64,000 bases of DNA from Actinoplanes sp. KI2 (GCF_025630775.1 NZ_JAOSZE010000023.1:103248-167247), one strand, 5' to 3'; numbered from the stretch's first letter, positions 51,604 to 60,063 are shown. Translations and numbers: made by a program. The notes: a model not told the origin generated them from the sequence alone.

Positions 51604-52797
51604 CTAGCGGGTGGTCGCGAAGTGGTCCGCGATGCGGCGCAGCGCCGTCACGGTTTCGCGGTCGCGGGCCTCGTCGTCCTGGGTGGGCCACGCGCTGGTC
51701 TTGACGATGACCACGTCGGCCGAGTGGTCGACGAAGAGGTATTGGCCGTGCACGCCGAGACCGGTGAACGAGTCGAAGCAGGACGGGCCGAGCGTCCACC
51801 ACTGGTTGCTGTAGCCGTAGTGCGGGTAGCCGCTCGGGCCGAGCGCGCCGACCGCCAGCTGGGGCTGGTCGCAGCCGCGGCTGCGGCGTACCCAGTCGCG
51901 GGGGACGACCTGGCGGCCGGCCACGACGCCGTCGTTGACCATCAGCATGCCGACCCGGGCCAGGTCGCGGGCGGTGGCGTTGAGCGAGCCGCCGCCGATG
52001 GCCGAGCGCGGGCGGGCCCGGGTGAGCCAGTAGTACGCGTCGCGGTCGGCGCCCAGGTGGCGCCACAACCGGTCGGAGCAGTACTGCGCCAGCGAGGTGC
52101 CGGCGGCGGCCTCGAGCACCCAGCCGAGGACCTGCGTGTCGAAGGTGGAGTAGTTGAAGTGATCTCCCATCGGGGCCGTGCGGGGCGCGCCGCGAACCAC
52201 GGCGGCCACGTCACCGCCGCCCATGATGGCCTGCTCGAAGCGCTTGATGCCGGCGTCCGGCACGTCCCACACCTCGAGGTCGCCGACGCCGCTGGTCATG
52301 TTGAGCAGATTGGCGACCGTGACGTCCTCGTACGCGGTCCCCTTGAAGTCGGGGCGGAAGTCGGCGACCCGGTCGTAGAGCCCGTCGATCGTTCCCTCGT
52401 GCAGGGCGATCCCGACGAGCAGTGACGTGATCGACTTGGAGACCGAGAACAACTGCATCCGGGTACGCGGTCCCGCGAACACGCCGGGGTAGTACTCGTG
52501 CACGATCCGGCCGTTGTGGACCACGACGAAGGCCGTCGTGTTGGTCCGCTTGTGGAGCTCGGCGAGGCTCCGGTCATGCCCCTCGAACCGATAGGTCAGG
52601 TCGAGGTGGTGCGGGTCGTAGTGCAGGGGCCGGTGCACCTCGCCGCGGGCCACCCGCTCGGTCGGCATCAGCCAGTTCATGTGAGTGAAGGTCCACTCGT
52701 TGAACGGCCGCCGCATGATGAGGTCGCCCTGCCGGTCCCACCAGGAGGGTTGCTTGGCCGCGCGGGGGGCTGCGGGCCTCTCCGTGGTACTGGTCAT
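51604..52797 (-). CDS. Serine hydrolase, class C beta-lactamase / NylB-like fold
   Basis: The 397-residue cytoplasmic-looking protein has the SxxK motif in LFSVSKS (Ser118, Lys121) and a Tyr motif HFNYST at about residue 217. These are followed by AIGGGSLNATARDLARVGMLM. It closely follows the layout of 6-aminohexanoate-dimer hydrolases and family VIII esterases. It starts 3 nt after the TetR-like gene, so they form an operon and the regulator probably controls it. Confidence 0.88.
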   Translation of the reverse strand: MTSTTERPAAPRAAKQPSWWDRQGDLIMRRPFNEWTFTHMNWLMPTERVARGEVHRPLHYDPHHLDLTYRFEGHDRSLAELHKRTNTTAFVVVHNGRIVHEYYPGVFAGPRTRMQLFSVSKSITSLLVGIALHEGTIDGLYDRVADFRPDFKGTAYEDVTVANLLNMTSGVGDLEVWDVPDAGIKRFEQAIMGGGDVAAVVRGAPRTAPMGDHFNYSTFDTQVLGWVLEAAAGTSLAQYCSDRLWRHLGADRDAYYWLTRARPRSAIGGGSLNATARDLARVGMLMVNDGVVAGRQVVPRDWVRRSRGCDQPQLAVGALGPSGYPHYGYSNQWWTLGPSCFDSFTGLGVHGQYLFVDHSADVVIVKTSAWPTQDDEARDRETVTALRRIADHFATTR

Positions 52798-52800
52798 CGG

Positions 52801-53688
52801 TTACTCCCCGTGCTCGGTCGACTGCGTAGCGCTTTCAAACAGTTCACGAAGCGCGGGGCCTTTTGGTTCATCGGCGGGCACCAGGTAGCTGCTCATGATC
52901 CCGAGGATGGCCATTCCGGCGACGTTCTCCCCCGAGCCCTCCCCGAGCAGGTCGGACCCGGGGTCGCCGAGCTGCCGAACGGCGAAGCCCTCGACGATCG
53001 CGGCCAGGATGTCGGTGAACTGTTCGAGGGTGATGCCCTCGCGTAACCGGTAACCGCGGGCGGCGATCGTCTGCTCGTACACCTTCGACCAGGGTTCGAG
53101 GGCGCCGGCATAGTTGCTGGCGATCGTGTCGTGGATGCGGTCGTTGCGGTCGGCGGTGGCGCACACGATCAGCTGGAGCCGGAACAGCGGCATCCGGCAG
53201 ATGGCCATCACCTCGTGCAGGATGGAGCGGTCGACGGCGTCGACGAAGCTCTCGTCGGACGCCAGCCAGTCGCCACGGGTCTCCAGTTCGGCACCGTACT
53301 GGGGGTCGTAGTTCATGGCGTGGAACAGGAACGCGAGCAGGTCGTTCAGGTAGTCGTCGTGGCTGGCCCAGGTCGAACGGTACGGCCCGGTGCCGCGCTG
53401 ACGCAGGAACGGCGGCTCGAGGCCCGCCACCTCGCGGGACAGGGCCCGCTCCGACAAGAAGCTCAGACCCGACCAGTACTCCTTGCAGCCGTCGGCCCGG
53501 GCGGTGACCACAGTGGGGGCGCCGAGGTTGCGCTCGACAAGATTCGCCCCGGCCTTCAGGTACGAGGCGACCTTCAACGAGTTCACCAGGGCGGCGCGGG
53601 TCGACTCCCGCACACCCTTCACCCGGGTGACGATGCCGGAAAAGTCCTGGCTGTAGGGGTAAGGCAGGTCTTTCTTGCCGTACGTCAT
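52801..53688 (-). CDS. TetR-like regulator with divergent N-terminus
   Basis: The 295-residue protein is longer than typical TetR proteins. The all-helical C-terminal part (ITLEQFTDILAAIVEGFAVRQLGDPGSDLLGEGSGENVAG) is TetR-like. The N-terminal 120 residues lack a clean HTH, although LSERALSREVAGLEPPFLRQ could be a degenerate recognition region before a YxxW-SHDDYLNDLL helix. It is the first gene of an operon with the serine hydrolase. The DNA-binding role is therefore inferred. Confidence 0.6.
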   Translation of the reverse strand: MTYGKKDLPYPYSQDFSGIVTRVKGVRESTRAALVNSLKVASYLKAGANLVERNLGAPTVVTARADGCKEYWSGLSFLSERALSREVAGLEPPFLRQRGTGPYRSTWASHDDYLNDLLAFLFHAMNYDPQYGAELETRGDWLASDESFVDAVDRSILHEVMAICRMPLFRLQLIVCATADRNDRIHDTIASNYAGALEPWSKVYEQTIAARGYRLREGITLEQFTDILAAIVEGFAVRQLGDPGSDLLGEGSGENVAGMAILGIMSSYLVPADEPKGPALRELFESATQSTEHGE

Positions 53689-53932
53689 AACCTGATTCTG
53701 AACCGAATCCCGGCTTCTTCAAGTGCGCAGATGCGTAGTACTCGGAGGCTACACCTCGTCAATGTTGATAAAGCTCGTTAACCATTAGTAGTCGTATGGT
53801 TGCACTATGAAGTTTCCGCAGGTCGGTGGCCTGCGTTTACGCCTGTGAATAGCGCTCCCATTTGCGTAACCCGTCCGGCGACTCCGAAGATCACTATTGT
53901 CTACATCCGACAGTCTCGCCTCGGGAGGGTCG

Positions 53933-55045
53933 ATGCGGATCGCCGCGTTCAACGTGGAGAACCTGTTCAACCGCGCGCGAGCGCTCGATCAGCGGACCTG
54001 GTCGGCGGGACGGCCGGTGCTCGAGGCGTACGAGCGGATCTGCACGCTTCTGGAAGAGCCGGTCTACGACGAGCTCACCCAGCGGGAGATCCTGCGCGAG
54101 CTCGCCCGGCTCGGGCTGCGCAACGGGGACACCGCGAGGTTCGCGCGGCTGCGGCAGAACCGGGGACGGCTGCTGCGCCGATCGCGGGACGGCGTGGTGC
54201 GGGTGGTCGCGGCCGGCCGGGCGTCCTGGATCGGCTGGGTGGAGCTGACCACCGACCGCTGTGACGAACTGGCCCTCGACCACACGGCGCGGGTGCTGCG
54301 CGATGTGCGCGCGGACATCGTCGGCGTGATCGAGGCGGAGAGCCGGTTCGCGCTCAAGCGGTTCGCCGACGCGGGCGTCGTCGAAGACGGGCGGCCACGG
54401 TATCCGCACGTCATGGTGGTGGACGGCAACGACGAGCGGGGGATCGACGTGGGCGTGCTGTCCGCGGCCGGATTCCCCCTGGTCGGACAGCGCAGCCACG
54501 TCGACGACGTGGACCACGTGGGACGGGTCTTCAGCCGGGACTGCGCCGAGTACCACTTCCGGTCGCCGGGCGGCGTGCGGGTCGCGGTGCTGGTCAATCA
54601 CTTCAAGAGCAAGGGGTACGGCGGAAAGGTCGCGTCGGACGCGATCCGTCGCCGGCAGGCCGTGCGGGTCGCGGAGATCTACCGTGGACTGCTCGCCGAG
54701 GGGATCGCGCACGTGGCGGTGGTCGGTGACCTGAACGACACGCCGGAGAGCGATCCGCTGGCGCCGCTGCTCGGCGGGACCGATCTGCGGGACATCTCGG
54801 CGCATCCGGGGTTCGAGGACGGCGGGCGGCCGGGGACGTACGGCTATTGCACGGCCCGGAACAAGCTGGACTACGTGCTGCTGTCGCCGGCACTGTTCGG
54901 GGCCGCGCGCGGCGGCGGGATCTTCCGGCGCGGGGTGTGGGGCGGCCGGCGGGGCACGTTGTGGCCGATCTACTCGACGATGACGGCCGCGGTGCACGCC
55001 GGGTCGGACCATGCGGCGATCTACGCCGACATCGACCTCGATTGA
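53933..55045 (+). CDS. Endonuclease/exonuclease/phosphatase-fold protein
   Basis: The protein has about 370 residues. ATG 53933 is chosen because GGGAGG lies 5 nt upstream. The EEP fold is shown by MRIAAFNVENLFNRA at the start, VIEAESRFALKRF (metal Glu), VLVNHFKSKG (His-Phe-Lys), VVGDLNDTPESDPLAPL and GSDHAAIYADID (Asp-His). Members cut DNA, RNA or phosphodiesters. No signal peptide. A 30-bp tandem repeat begins 6 bp after the stop. Confidence 0.9.
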   Translation: MRIAAFNVENLFNRARALDQRTWSAGRPVLEAYERICTLLEEPVYDELTQREILRELARLGLRNGDTARFARLRQNRGRLLRRSRDGVVRVVAAGRASWIGWVELTTDRCDELALDHTARVLRDVRADIVGVIEAESRFALKRFADAGVVEDGRPRYPHVMVVDGNDERGIDVGVLSAAGFPLVGQRSHVDDVDHVGRVFSRDCAEYHFRSPGGVRVAVLVNHFKSKGYGGKVASDAIRRRQAVRVAEIYRGLLAEGIAHVAVVGDLNDTPESDPLAPLLGGTDLRDISAHPGFEDGGRPGTYGYCTARNKLDYVLLSPALFGAARGGGIFRRGVWGGRRGTLWPIYSTMTAAVHAGSDHAAIYADIDLD

Positions 55046-55050
55046 GCCCG

Positions 55051-55171
55051 GTGCGCCGGCTGGCGGTCCCGATCGGCCGGGTGCGCCGGCCGGCGGTCCC
55101 GATCGGCCGGGTGCCGTGCCCGGCGGTCCCGATCGGCCGGGTGCCCGGGCCCGGCGGTCCCGATCGGCCGG
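55051..55171. repeat. 30-bp tandem repeat (4 copies) after the EEP-fold gene
   Basis: Four 30-31-bp units share the core GGCGGTCCCGATCGGCCGG, with small changes in the leading GTGCGCC part. The array fills most of the 169-bp gap before the convergent galactanase gene. There are no spacers, so it is not CRISPR. Confidence 0.9.
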
Positions 55172-55214
55172 GTGCCCCGCTCGGGCGGCCCGAGCAGGGC
55201 AAGGTCCGGTCTGG

Positions 55215-56471
55215 TCAGGGGCGGCGGTAGGAGCGGATCGAGGGGAGGGCGTGGCCGGTGAAGTCGAACTGGGTGAGGTTGTCGTTGGAGGCCTCGGCGC
55301 CGGGCTCCCAGCCGACGCCCGGGATCCATTCCGGCTCCCAGACCATGAAGCCGAGGCCGCGGCCGTCCGGTACGCGGGCGAGGACGTCGCGCACGGCCTC
55401 GTAGAAGGCGGCCTGGCCGGCCGGCGTGACCGGGAAGCGGTCCACATCGGGGAGGTAGGCGCCCGGGCCGACGATGTTGCCGCGCCCGTCGCCGTCCTCG
55501 AACGTCCATGGGTAGGACACCTCGGCGAGCAGTACCGGCTTGTCGTAGCGGCTCACCGAGTCGACCAGGTTGGCCTCGAGGTCGGCGATCGAGCCGTGCC
55601 ACATCGGGTAGTACGACTGGCCGATGATGTCGAACGGCACTCCGTGAGCGCTCACGTTGTCGAAGAACCATCGGGTGTCGCCCATCAGGCCGCCCTTGTC
55701 GATGTGCAGCATCGTGCGCGGGCGGTGACCGGCGCAGCCTTCGAGCGCGCCCTCGGTGCCGGCCTTGAGCAGGTCGGTGAACGCCTCCCACTGCTGGGTG
55801 CCGTCCGGCAGGTAGAGCCGGCCGGCCGGCCACAGGATGCCGTTGGTGACCTCGTTGCCGATCTGGATGATGTCGACCGGGGTGCCCTGGGCGGCGAAAT
55901 CGCGTACCAGGGAACGGGTGTAGGTCTTGATCTTGACTGTGAGGTCGGCGAGATCGGTGGGCCAGCTCGCGGGCGGGTACTGCTTGCCGGGGTCGGCCCA
56001 GAAGTCGGAGTAGTGCGGGTCGAGCAGGATCTTCATGCCGGCCCGCTTGGCCCGCTTCGCCAGGGCGAGCGCGCGGGCCTTGTCGCTGTAGCCGGCCGGC
56101 GGGTCGACCCAGACCCGCATGCGCATGTAGGTGGCGCCCTGGTGGGCGAGGATCTGCTCGGCGGGACGGACGCGGCCGGCTAGGTCGGTGTATCTGACCC
56201 CGGCCTCTTCCAGTTGGGGCAGGAAGGACAGGTCGGCGCCGCGGACGCTGAGCGCGGTGGACGGTCGCGCGGCCGCGTTGGACGGTGCCGGCGTTGCGGT
56301 TGCTGCGGCGCCGGCGTCAGCTGCGGCGCTTGCCCTGGCTGCGGCGTCTGCGTTGGCTGCGGTGTCTGCGGTGGACGGTGCGGCCGCGCGGGCCGCGGTG
56401 GGTACGAGGGCGGACAGGGCTATTCCGCCGGCCCCGGCAAGGAAACCGCGGCGGCTGAGAGCGGAAGACAT
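55215..56471 (-). CDS. Secreted GH53 arabinogalactan endo-beta-1,4-galactanase
   Basis: The 418-residue protein has a Tat signal (SRRGFLAG) and an Ala-rich linker to about residue 73. The GH53 barrel follows, with acid/base Glu207 (IIQIGNEVTNG) and nucleophile Glu317 (VLLAEVSYPW); GADLSFLPQLEEAGVRY is the family opening. It degrades beta-1,4-galactan side chains of pectin and type I arabinogalactan outside the cell. A LacI operator lies 26 bp before its start, shared with the divergent lacI-type gene. Confidence 0.94.
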   Translation of the reverse strand: MSSALSRRGFLAGAGGIALSALVPTAARAAAPSTADTAANADAAARASAAADAGAAATATPAPSNAAARPSTALSVRGADLSFLPQLEEAGVRYTDLAGRVRPAEQILAHQGATYMRMRVWVDPPAGYSDKARALALAKRAKRAGMKILLDPHYSDFWADPGKQYPPASWPTDLADLTVKIKTYTRSLVRDFAAQGTPVDIIQIGNEVTNGILWPAGRLYLPDGTQQWEAFTDLLKAGTEGALEGCAGHRPRTMLHIDKGGLMGDTRWFFDNVSAHGVPFDIIGQSYYPMWHGSIADLEANLVDSVSRYDKPVLLAEVSYPWTFEDGDGRGNIVGPGAYLPDVDRFPVTPAGQAAFYEAVRDVLARVPDGRGLGFMVWEPEWIPGVGWEPGAEASNDNLTQFDFTGHALPSIRSYRRP

Positions 56472-56496
56472 CGATGACCTCCAGTCCGACGAGACT

Positions 56497-56508
56497 GTGA
56501 GCGCTCAC
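56497..56508. promoter_or_regulatory. LacI-type operator between galactanase and its regulator
   Basis: GTGAGCGCTCAC is a perfect 12-bp palindrome in the 125-bp divergent region, 26 bp from the galactanase ATG. The same sequence recurs six times downstream of the regulator gene. Confidence 0.85.
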
Positions 56509-56596
56509 GGTCTTACGGCGTTCTGTGAATGTCAAGGGCGCCGTCCCCGCCGGCGGGTATCGTGCAGGCGTTCCACGCGAGGAAGGACAGGCGACG

Positions 56597-57652
56597 ATGC
56601 CGGACGAAGCGCCCGCACACCCCAAGTCGCGCGGCGCCGCCCGCCGAGCCCAGCGTCGCGGACCCACCATGGAGGACGTCGCGACCATCGCCGGGGTCTC
56701 CCGCGGCACGGTCTCCCGCGTGCTGAACGGGGCACACCACGTGAGCGCGGCGTCGCAGCAGGCGGTTCGGGAGGCGATGCGGCAGACCGGGTACGTGCTG
56801 AACGTCAACGCTCGCAGCCTGGTCACGAAGCGGTCGGGGGCGGTCGCGTTCGTGCTGTCCGAGCCGCCGGACCGGTTGTTCGAGGACCCGGTGCTGGGCG
56901 GGCTGTTGCGGCACTGCACGCAGTTGCTGGGCGGGCGCGGGCGGAGCCTGATGCTGATGCTCGCGGGCACGCCCGAGGAGCGCGACCGGGTGCTGGTCTT
57001 CGCGCGGGGCGGCCACGTCGACGGTGTGCTGCTGGTGTCCATGCACGACGGTGATCCGCTGGCGGCGGCCCTGGCCGCCACCGATGTGCCGGTCGTCGTG
57101 TGCGGGCGGGCGCCGGCCGGCGGTCCGCCGTTGCCGTACGTCGGCGCGGACGACCGGGGCGGGGCCCGGCTGATGACGCAGTACCTGCTCGGCCGGGGTG
57201 CCCGGCGACCGGCCATGGTGGCCGGGCCCGGGGACACGGCCGGCGGGGTGGAGCGGCTGGCCGGCTTCAAGGACGTGCTCGGCCGGCGGGCGAACCGGCG
57301 GGCCATCGTGTCGGCGGCGGCGTACAGCATCGAGGCCGGCCGGGAGGCGATGAGCCGGCTGCTGCGTACGTGCCCGGACCTGGACGCGGTGTTCGTGGCG
57401 TCGGACCTGCTCGCGGTGGGTGCGCTGCAGGCACTGGCCGCGGCGGGCCGGCGGGTGCCCGAGGACGTGCTGGTCGGCGGTTTCGACGACTCCACGATCG
57501 CGGCGGCCACCACGCCGCCGCTGACCACCGTCCGGCAGCCGTTGTCGCAGGTGGCGGAGGAGTTGGTCGAGGTGCTGCTGGAGTTGATCGGCGGGCGGAC
57601 GGCGTCGTCCCGGGTGCTGCCCACGACCCTGGTCCGGCGCGAGTCGGCCTGA
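56597..57652 (+). CDS. LacI-family regulator of the galactanase
   Basis: The protein has about 351 residues. ATG 56597 is chosen for GGAAGGACAG upstream. It has the N-terminal LacI HTH (TMEDVATIAGVSRGTVSRVLNGAHHVSAASQQAV) including the hinge, and a periplasmic-binding-protein domain (AFVLSEPPDRLFEDP ... VLVGGFDDSTIAAATTPPLTTVRQP). It is divergent from GH53. Its stop codon lies within a 10-bp tandem repeat, and six operator copies follow. A galacto-oligosaccharide is the likely effector. Confidence 0.93.
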   Translation: MPDEAPAHPKSRGAARRAQRRGPTMEDVATIAGVSRGTVSRVLNGAHHVSAASQQAVREAMRQTGYVLNVNARSLVTKRSGAVAFVLSEPPDRLFEDPVLGGLLRHCTQLLGGRGRSLMLMLAGTPEERDRVLVFARGGHVDGVLLVSMHDGDPLAAALAATDVPVVVCGRAPAGGPPLPYVGADDRGGARLMTQYLLGRGARRPAMVAGPGDTAGGVERLAGFKDVLGRRANRRAIVSAAAYSIEAGREAMSRLLRTCPDLDAVFVASDLLAVGALQALAAAGRRVPEDVLVGGFDDSTIAAATTPPLTTVRQPLSQVAEELVEVLLELIGGRTASSRVLPTTLVRRESA

Positions 57653-57690
57653 GTCGGCCTGAGTCGGCCTGAGTCGGCGTGAGTCGGCGT
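57641..57690. repeat. 10-bp tandem repeat (5 copies) spanning the lacI-type stop codon
   Basis: Five units of GAGTCGGCST start in the last codons of the regulator. Each junction carries TGA, so with a 10-bp period all three frames are closed within 30 bp. Confidence 0.9.
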
Positions 57691-57704
57691 GACCGGTCGT
57701 CGCC

Positions 57705-57902
57705 GTGAGCGCTCACGGGCGGTCTCGGGTGGGTGGTGTCCGCTCCGTGAGCGCTCACGGCGGGAGCGAGGGTGCGTGGCGAATCTCCGTGAGCGCTCAC
57801 GGCGTCGGTGTGCTGGGTTCGGTGAGCGCTTGCCGCGGTCGGTGTGCTGTTCTCGGTGAGCGCTTACGGCGGTTGGTGCGCTGGGGCTCGGTGAGCGCTT
57901 AC
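57705..57902. promoter_or_regulatory. Array of six LacI-type operators downstream of the regulator gene
   Basis: Perfect GTGAGCGCTCAC copies occur at 57705, 57747 and 57789 (42-bp spacing). Three variants ending TTGC or TTAC are at 57822, 57856 and 57891 (33-35-bp spacing). They match the single operator in front of the galactanase. The rest of the 643-bp gap (57653-58295) contains repeats and no gene. Confidence 0.85.
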
Positions 57903-58060
57903 GAACGCGGGATCCCTCCGTGCGGGCTCTCAGCGCAAGCTTTTCCGGGTGAGCTCTCTCCACGCGGACTTGATCCGGTTGGCCTCGGCCGCCGCGGGCT
58001 GCGGCGGTCGTGGTTCGGCGGAGCCGCGGCCAGGCGTACCGGCCGCCGCCCGCGGCCTCC

Positions 58061-58213
58061 AACAGCCGGCCGGGGTGAACAGCCGGCCGGGGCGAACAGC
58101 CGGCCGGGGCGAACAGCCGGCCGGGGTGAACAGCCGGCCGGGGTGAACAGCCGGCCGGGGCGAACAGCCGCCCGGGGCGAACGCCGGCCGGGCCGAACAG
58201 CTCGCCGGGTCGG
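58061..58213. repeat. 17-bp tandem repeat (about 8.5 copies)
   Basis: Units of AACAGCCGGCCGGGGYG run head to tail. The last two are degenerate. A period of 17 is not a multiple of three, and the six frames give low-complexity text, so this is not coding. Each unit holds the self-complementary CCGGCCGG. Confidence 0.9.
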
Positions 58214-58295
58214 CCCGTGGCCTCCAGTAGCCGGCCGGGCCGGCTCGTGGCCGGCGAGCGAGCCCACCCGTACCCCGGCCGGGCCGCCGAACCGC

Positions 58296-58610
58296 TCAGC
58301 TCTGCGCCGCGGTGAGGGCCAGGAACCTGTGCGGCTGGAACAGCTGGTTCCAGGCCGCCGCGGCGGTCGCGCCTCCCCGGCGGACGTCGAGGAATGCCCG
58401 CTGCCCCGGGCCGATGTTCACGATCAGCTCCGGGCTGGAGCACCAGTCGATCTTCACCTTGATCCGGTGCTCGCCGGGCGGGAGCGGGATGTCGACGGTC
58501 TTGCCGGTGCGGATGCCGGCGACCTTCACGCCGTTGACGTAGATCTTGTAGCTGCGGGCGGCGTAGGTGATCTCCACGGGCCGCGTGAGGGTGATGACCG
58601 CAGGGGACAT
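58296..58610 (-). CDS. Small conserved beta-rich protein of unknown function
   Basis: The protein has about 104 residues from ATG 58610, with GAAGAGG 7 nt upstream. It begins MSPAVITLTRPVEITYAARS and continues KIYVNGVKVAGI, PLPPGEHRIKVKIDW, NIGPGQRAFLDVR. The alternating strand pattern and PPGEH turn resemble PEGA-type or DUF2846-like domains. No signal peptide. Long in-frame extensions upstream and through the 17-bp repeats are rejected. Confidence 0.7.
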   Translation of the reverse strand: MSPAVITLTRPVEITYAARSYKIYVNGVKVAGIRTGKTVDIPLPPGEHRIKVKIDWCSSPELIVNIGPGQRAFLDVRRGGATAAAAWNQLFQPHRFLALTAAQS

Positions 58611-58807
58611 GGCTGTGCCTCTTCGTCGGTGCCGCGGCCGCGGGGGTGCTGGCCGGCGGCACAGTATGCACGAGAGATGATCTTCAAAGCAGCCGTGGTC
58701 CGGTCCGTGGGTCACGGTTTCGCGCCAGAAAGGGGGACGCGGCCCACCCCCGGGACCGTGTTCGCTTCATCCTGTCCCGTGACGGGTTCGCTGAGGTAGG
58801 AGCAAAG

Positions 58808-59425
58808 ATGAAATCGGTGAAGGTGTGGATTCGCGCGGTGGCCGGGACGACCGCCCTCGCGGTCACACTGGGCGGGACATCCGGGTGCGGCGGGTCGGGG
58901 ACGCCGTCGTCGAGCCCGAAGGCCACGGCGACCAGCGCGTCCGCGCCGGCCGACGCGGGCGCGTCCGCGGAGGCGGGGGCGGGCGCGGCCCCGGTGAAGT
59001 CGGCGACGGCGACCGCCACGCCGGTGCTGCCCGACGGCCGGAGCGCCGTCTACCTCACCGGCCTGGACGTCGCCGGGAAGACCACCACGTTCGATCTGAT
59101 CGAGTTCCTGACCGGGGCCGCGGCCAAGGCCGAGTGGAAGAAGGAGCACCCCGACCAGCCCGACGGCCCGGACAACGACTACATGATCGTCAACAACAAC
59201 AAGAAGCTGCGGACCCTGCCGGTCGACCCGGCGACCAAGTGCGTCGTGCTGGCCACGCTGGGCGGCACCGACACCAAGACGATCACCTTCGCCGCCCTGC
59301 CGGCCTTCCTGAAGAAGCGCAACGAGGGCTTCACCATCACCCCGCCGCAGATCTCGATGCTGCCGTTCTGGCTCACCGTAAAGAACGGCAAGGTGACCCA
59401 CTTCGAGGAGCAGTTCCTGCCCTGA
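58808..59425 (+). CDS. Putative lipoprotein of unknown function
   Basis: The protein has about 205 residues from ATG 58808, with GGTAGGAG upstream. A lipoprotein signal (WIRAVAGTTALAVTLGGTSGC) precedes an Ala/Ser-rich linker and a C-terminal domain (SAVYLTGLDVAGKTTTFDLIEFLTG ... ISMLPFWLTVKNGKVTHFEEQFLP). I do not recognise the domain. An intrinsic terminator follows 14 bp after the stop. Confidence 0.75.
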   Translation: MKSVKVWIRAVAGTTALAVTLGGTSGCGGSGTPSSSPKATATSASAPADAGASAEAGAGAAPVKSATATATPVLPDGRSAVYLTGLDVAGKTTTFDLIEFLTGAAAKAEWKKEHPDQPDGPDNDYMIVNNNKKLRTLPVDPATKCVVLATLGGTDTKTITFAALPAFLKKRNEGFTITPPQISMLPFWLTVKNGKVTHFEEQFLP

Positions 59426-59439
59426 CCCCGGACGCCGCG

Positions 59440-59473
59440 AAAGCCCTGCCGACCTGGTCGGCAGGGCTTTTTT
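59440..59473. terminator. Intrinsic (rho-independent) bidirectional terminator
   Basis: GCCCTGCCGAC and its complement form an 11-bp stem with a 3-nt loop. It is preceded by AAA and followed by TTTTTT, so it can serve both the lipoprotein gene and the convergent doxX-like gene. It is the only classical U-tract terminator found in the window. Confidence 0.9.
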
Positions 59474-59480
59474 GGGACCT

Positions 59481-60041
59481 TCAGATGAGCCAGCGGTGCT
59501 TCTGCACCAGCGGGATGCGCAGCCAGAGGCGCCCGAGTCCCCAGGTGTGCCCGGCGTAGGTGAGGGCCAGGACGATCGCGCCGAGCGCGTAGATCACGTG
59601 GTAGTCGACGATCGGGTTGGACGAGCCCTTGGCGAGCGGCCACTCGGCCAGCCACATCAGCGCCATCATCGCGGTGCCGGCCACGGCGGCGATCCGCAGC
59701 CCGATCCCCAGCATCAGGGCCAGGCCGATGCCGAGCATGCCGAGCATGAACGCCCAGTCCGCGAACGGGGTGCCGGCGATGTTGTGGAAGAACGACTGGA
59801 ACGGGCCGGTGTCGACGCTGGCCAGGAAGCCCTTGGTCGGCGACCCGCCGTTGATCCAGGCCTTCGCGGAGGGCGTCGCGTACCCGAAACCGAAGGTCTT
59901 GTCGAGAAACGCCCAGAGGAAGACAAATCCGAGGGCGACCCGCAGCACGGCCAGGGTCCGAGCGGCGGCGTGGGTGAGCATTGATCCGGGGGCCTCGACC
60001 TGTTCGAGGTGGGCCGCGTGGCTCCGACCGGTGATCGTCAT
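59481..60041 (-). CDS. DoxX-family membrane protein
   Basis: The protein has about 186 residues from ATG 60041, with AAGGAGG 6 nt upstream. Four membrane helices (LAVLRVALGFVFLWAFLDKTFGF; FMLGMLGIGLALMLGIGLRIAAVAGTAMMALMWL; VIYALGAIVLALTYAGHTWGL) fit the DoxX fold. DoxX-like proteins act in redox or thiosulfate-linked processes. It follows the nitroreductase pair, with its own DosR-like box about 86 bp upstream inside that gene's end, suggesting hypoxic induction. Confidence 0.85.
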   Translation of the reverse strand: MTITGRSHAAHLEQVEAPGSMLTHAAARTLAVLRVALGFVFLWAFLDKTFGFGYATPSAKAWINGGSPTKGFLASVDTGPFQSFFHNIAGTPFADWAFMLGMLGIGLALMLGIGLRIAAVAGTAMMALMWLAEWPLAKGSSNPIVDYHVIYALGAIVLALTYAGHTWGLGRLWLRIPLVQKHRWLI

Positions 60042-60063
60042 GGCGTCCTCCTTGATCTCTCTC

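Noticed and set aside
55051..55171. 30-bp repeats considered as CRISPR
   Set aside because: Units are directly adjacent with no variable spacers, and no cas genes are present.
58061..58213. 17-bp repeats considered as CRISPR or as a repeat protein
   Set aside because: No spacers. The 17-bp period shifts frame each unit and there is no start or family match.
56317..58671. A 784-codon minus-strand open frame through the repeats and the lacI gene
   Set aside because: It only joins antisense of lacI with translated tandem repeats. No ribosome site or domain. The small gene at 58296-58610 uses another start and frame.
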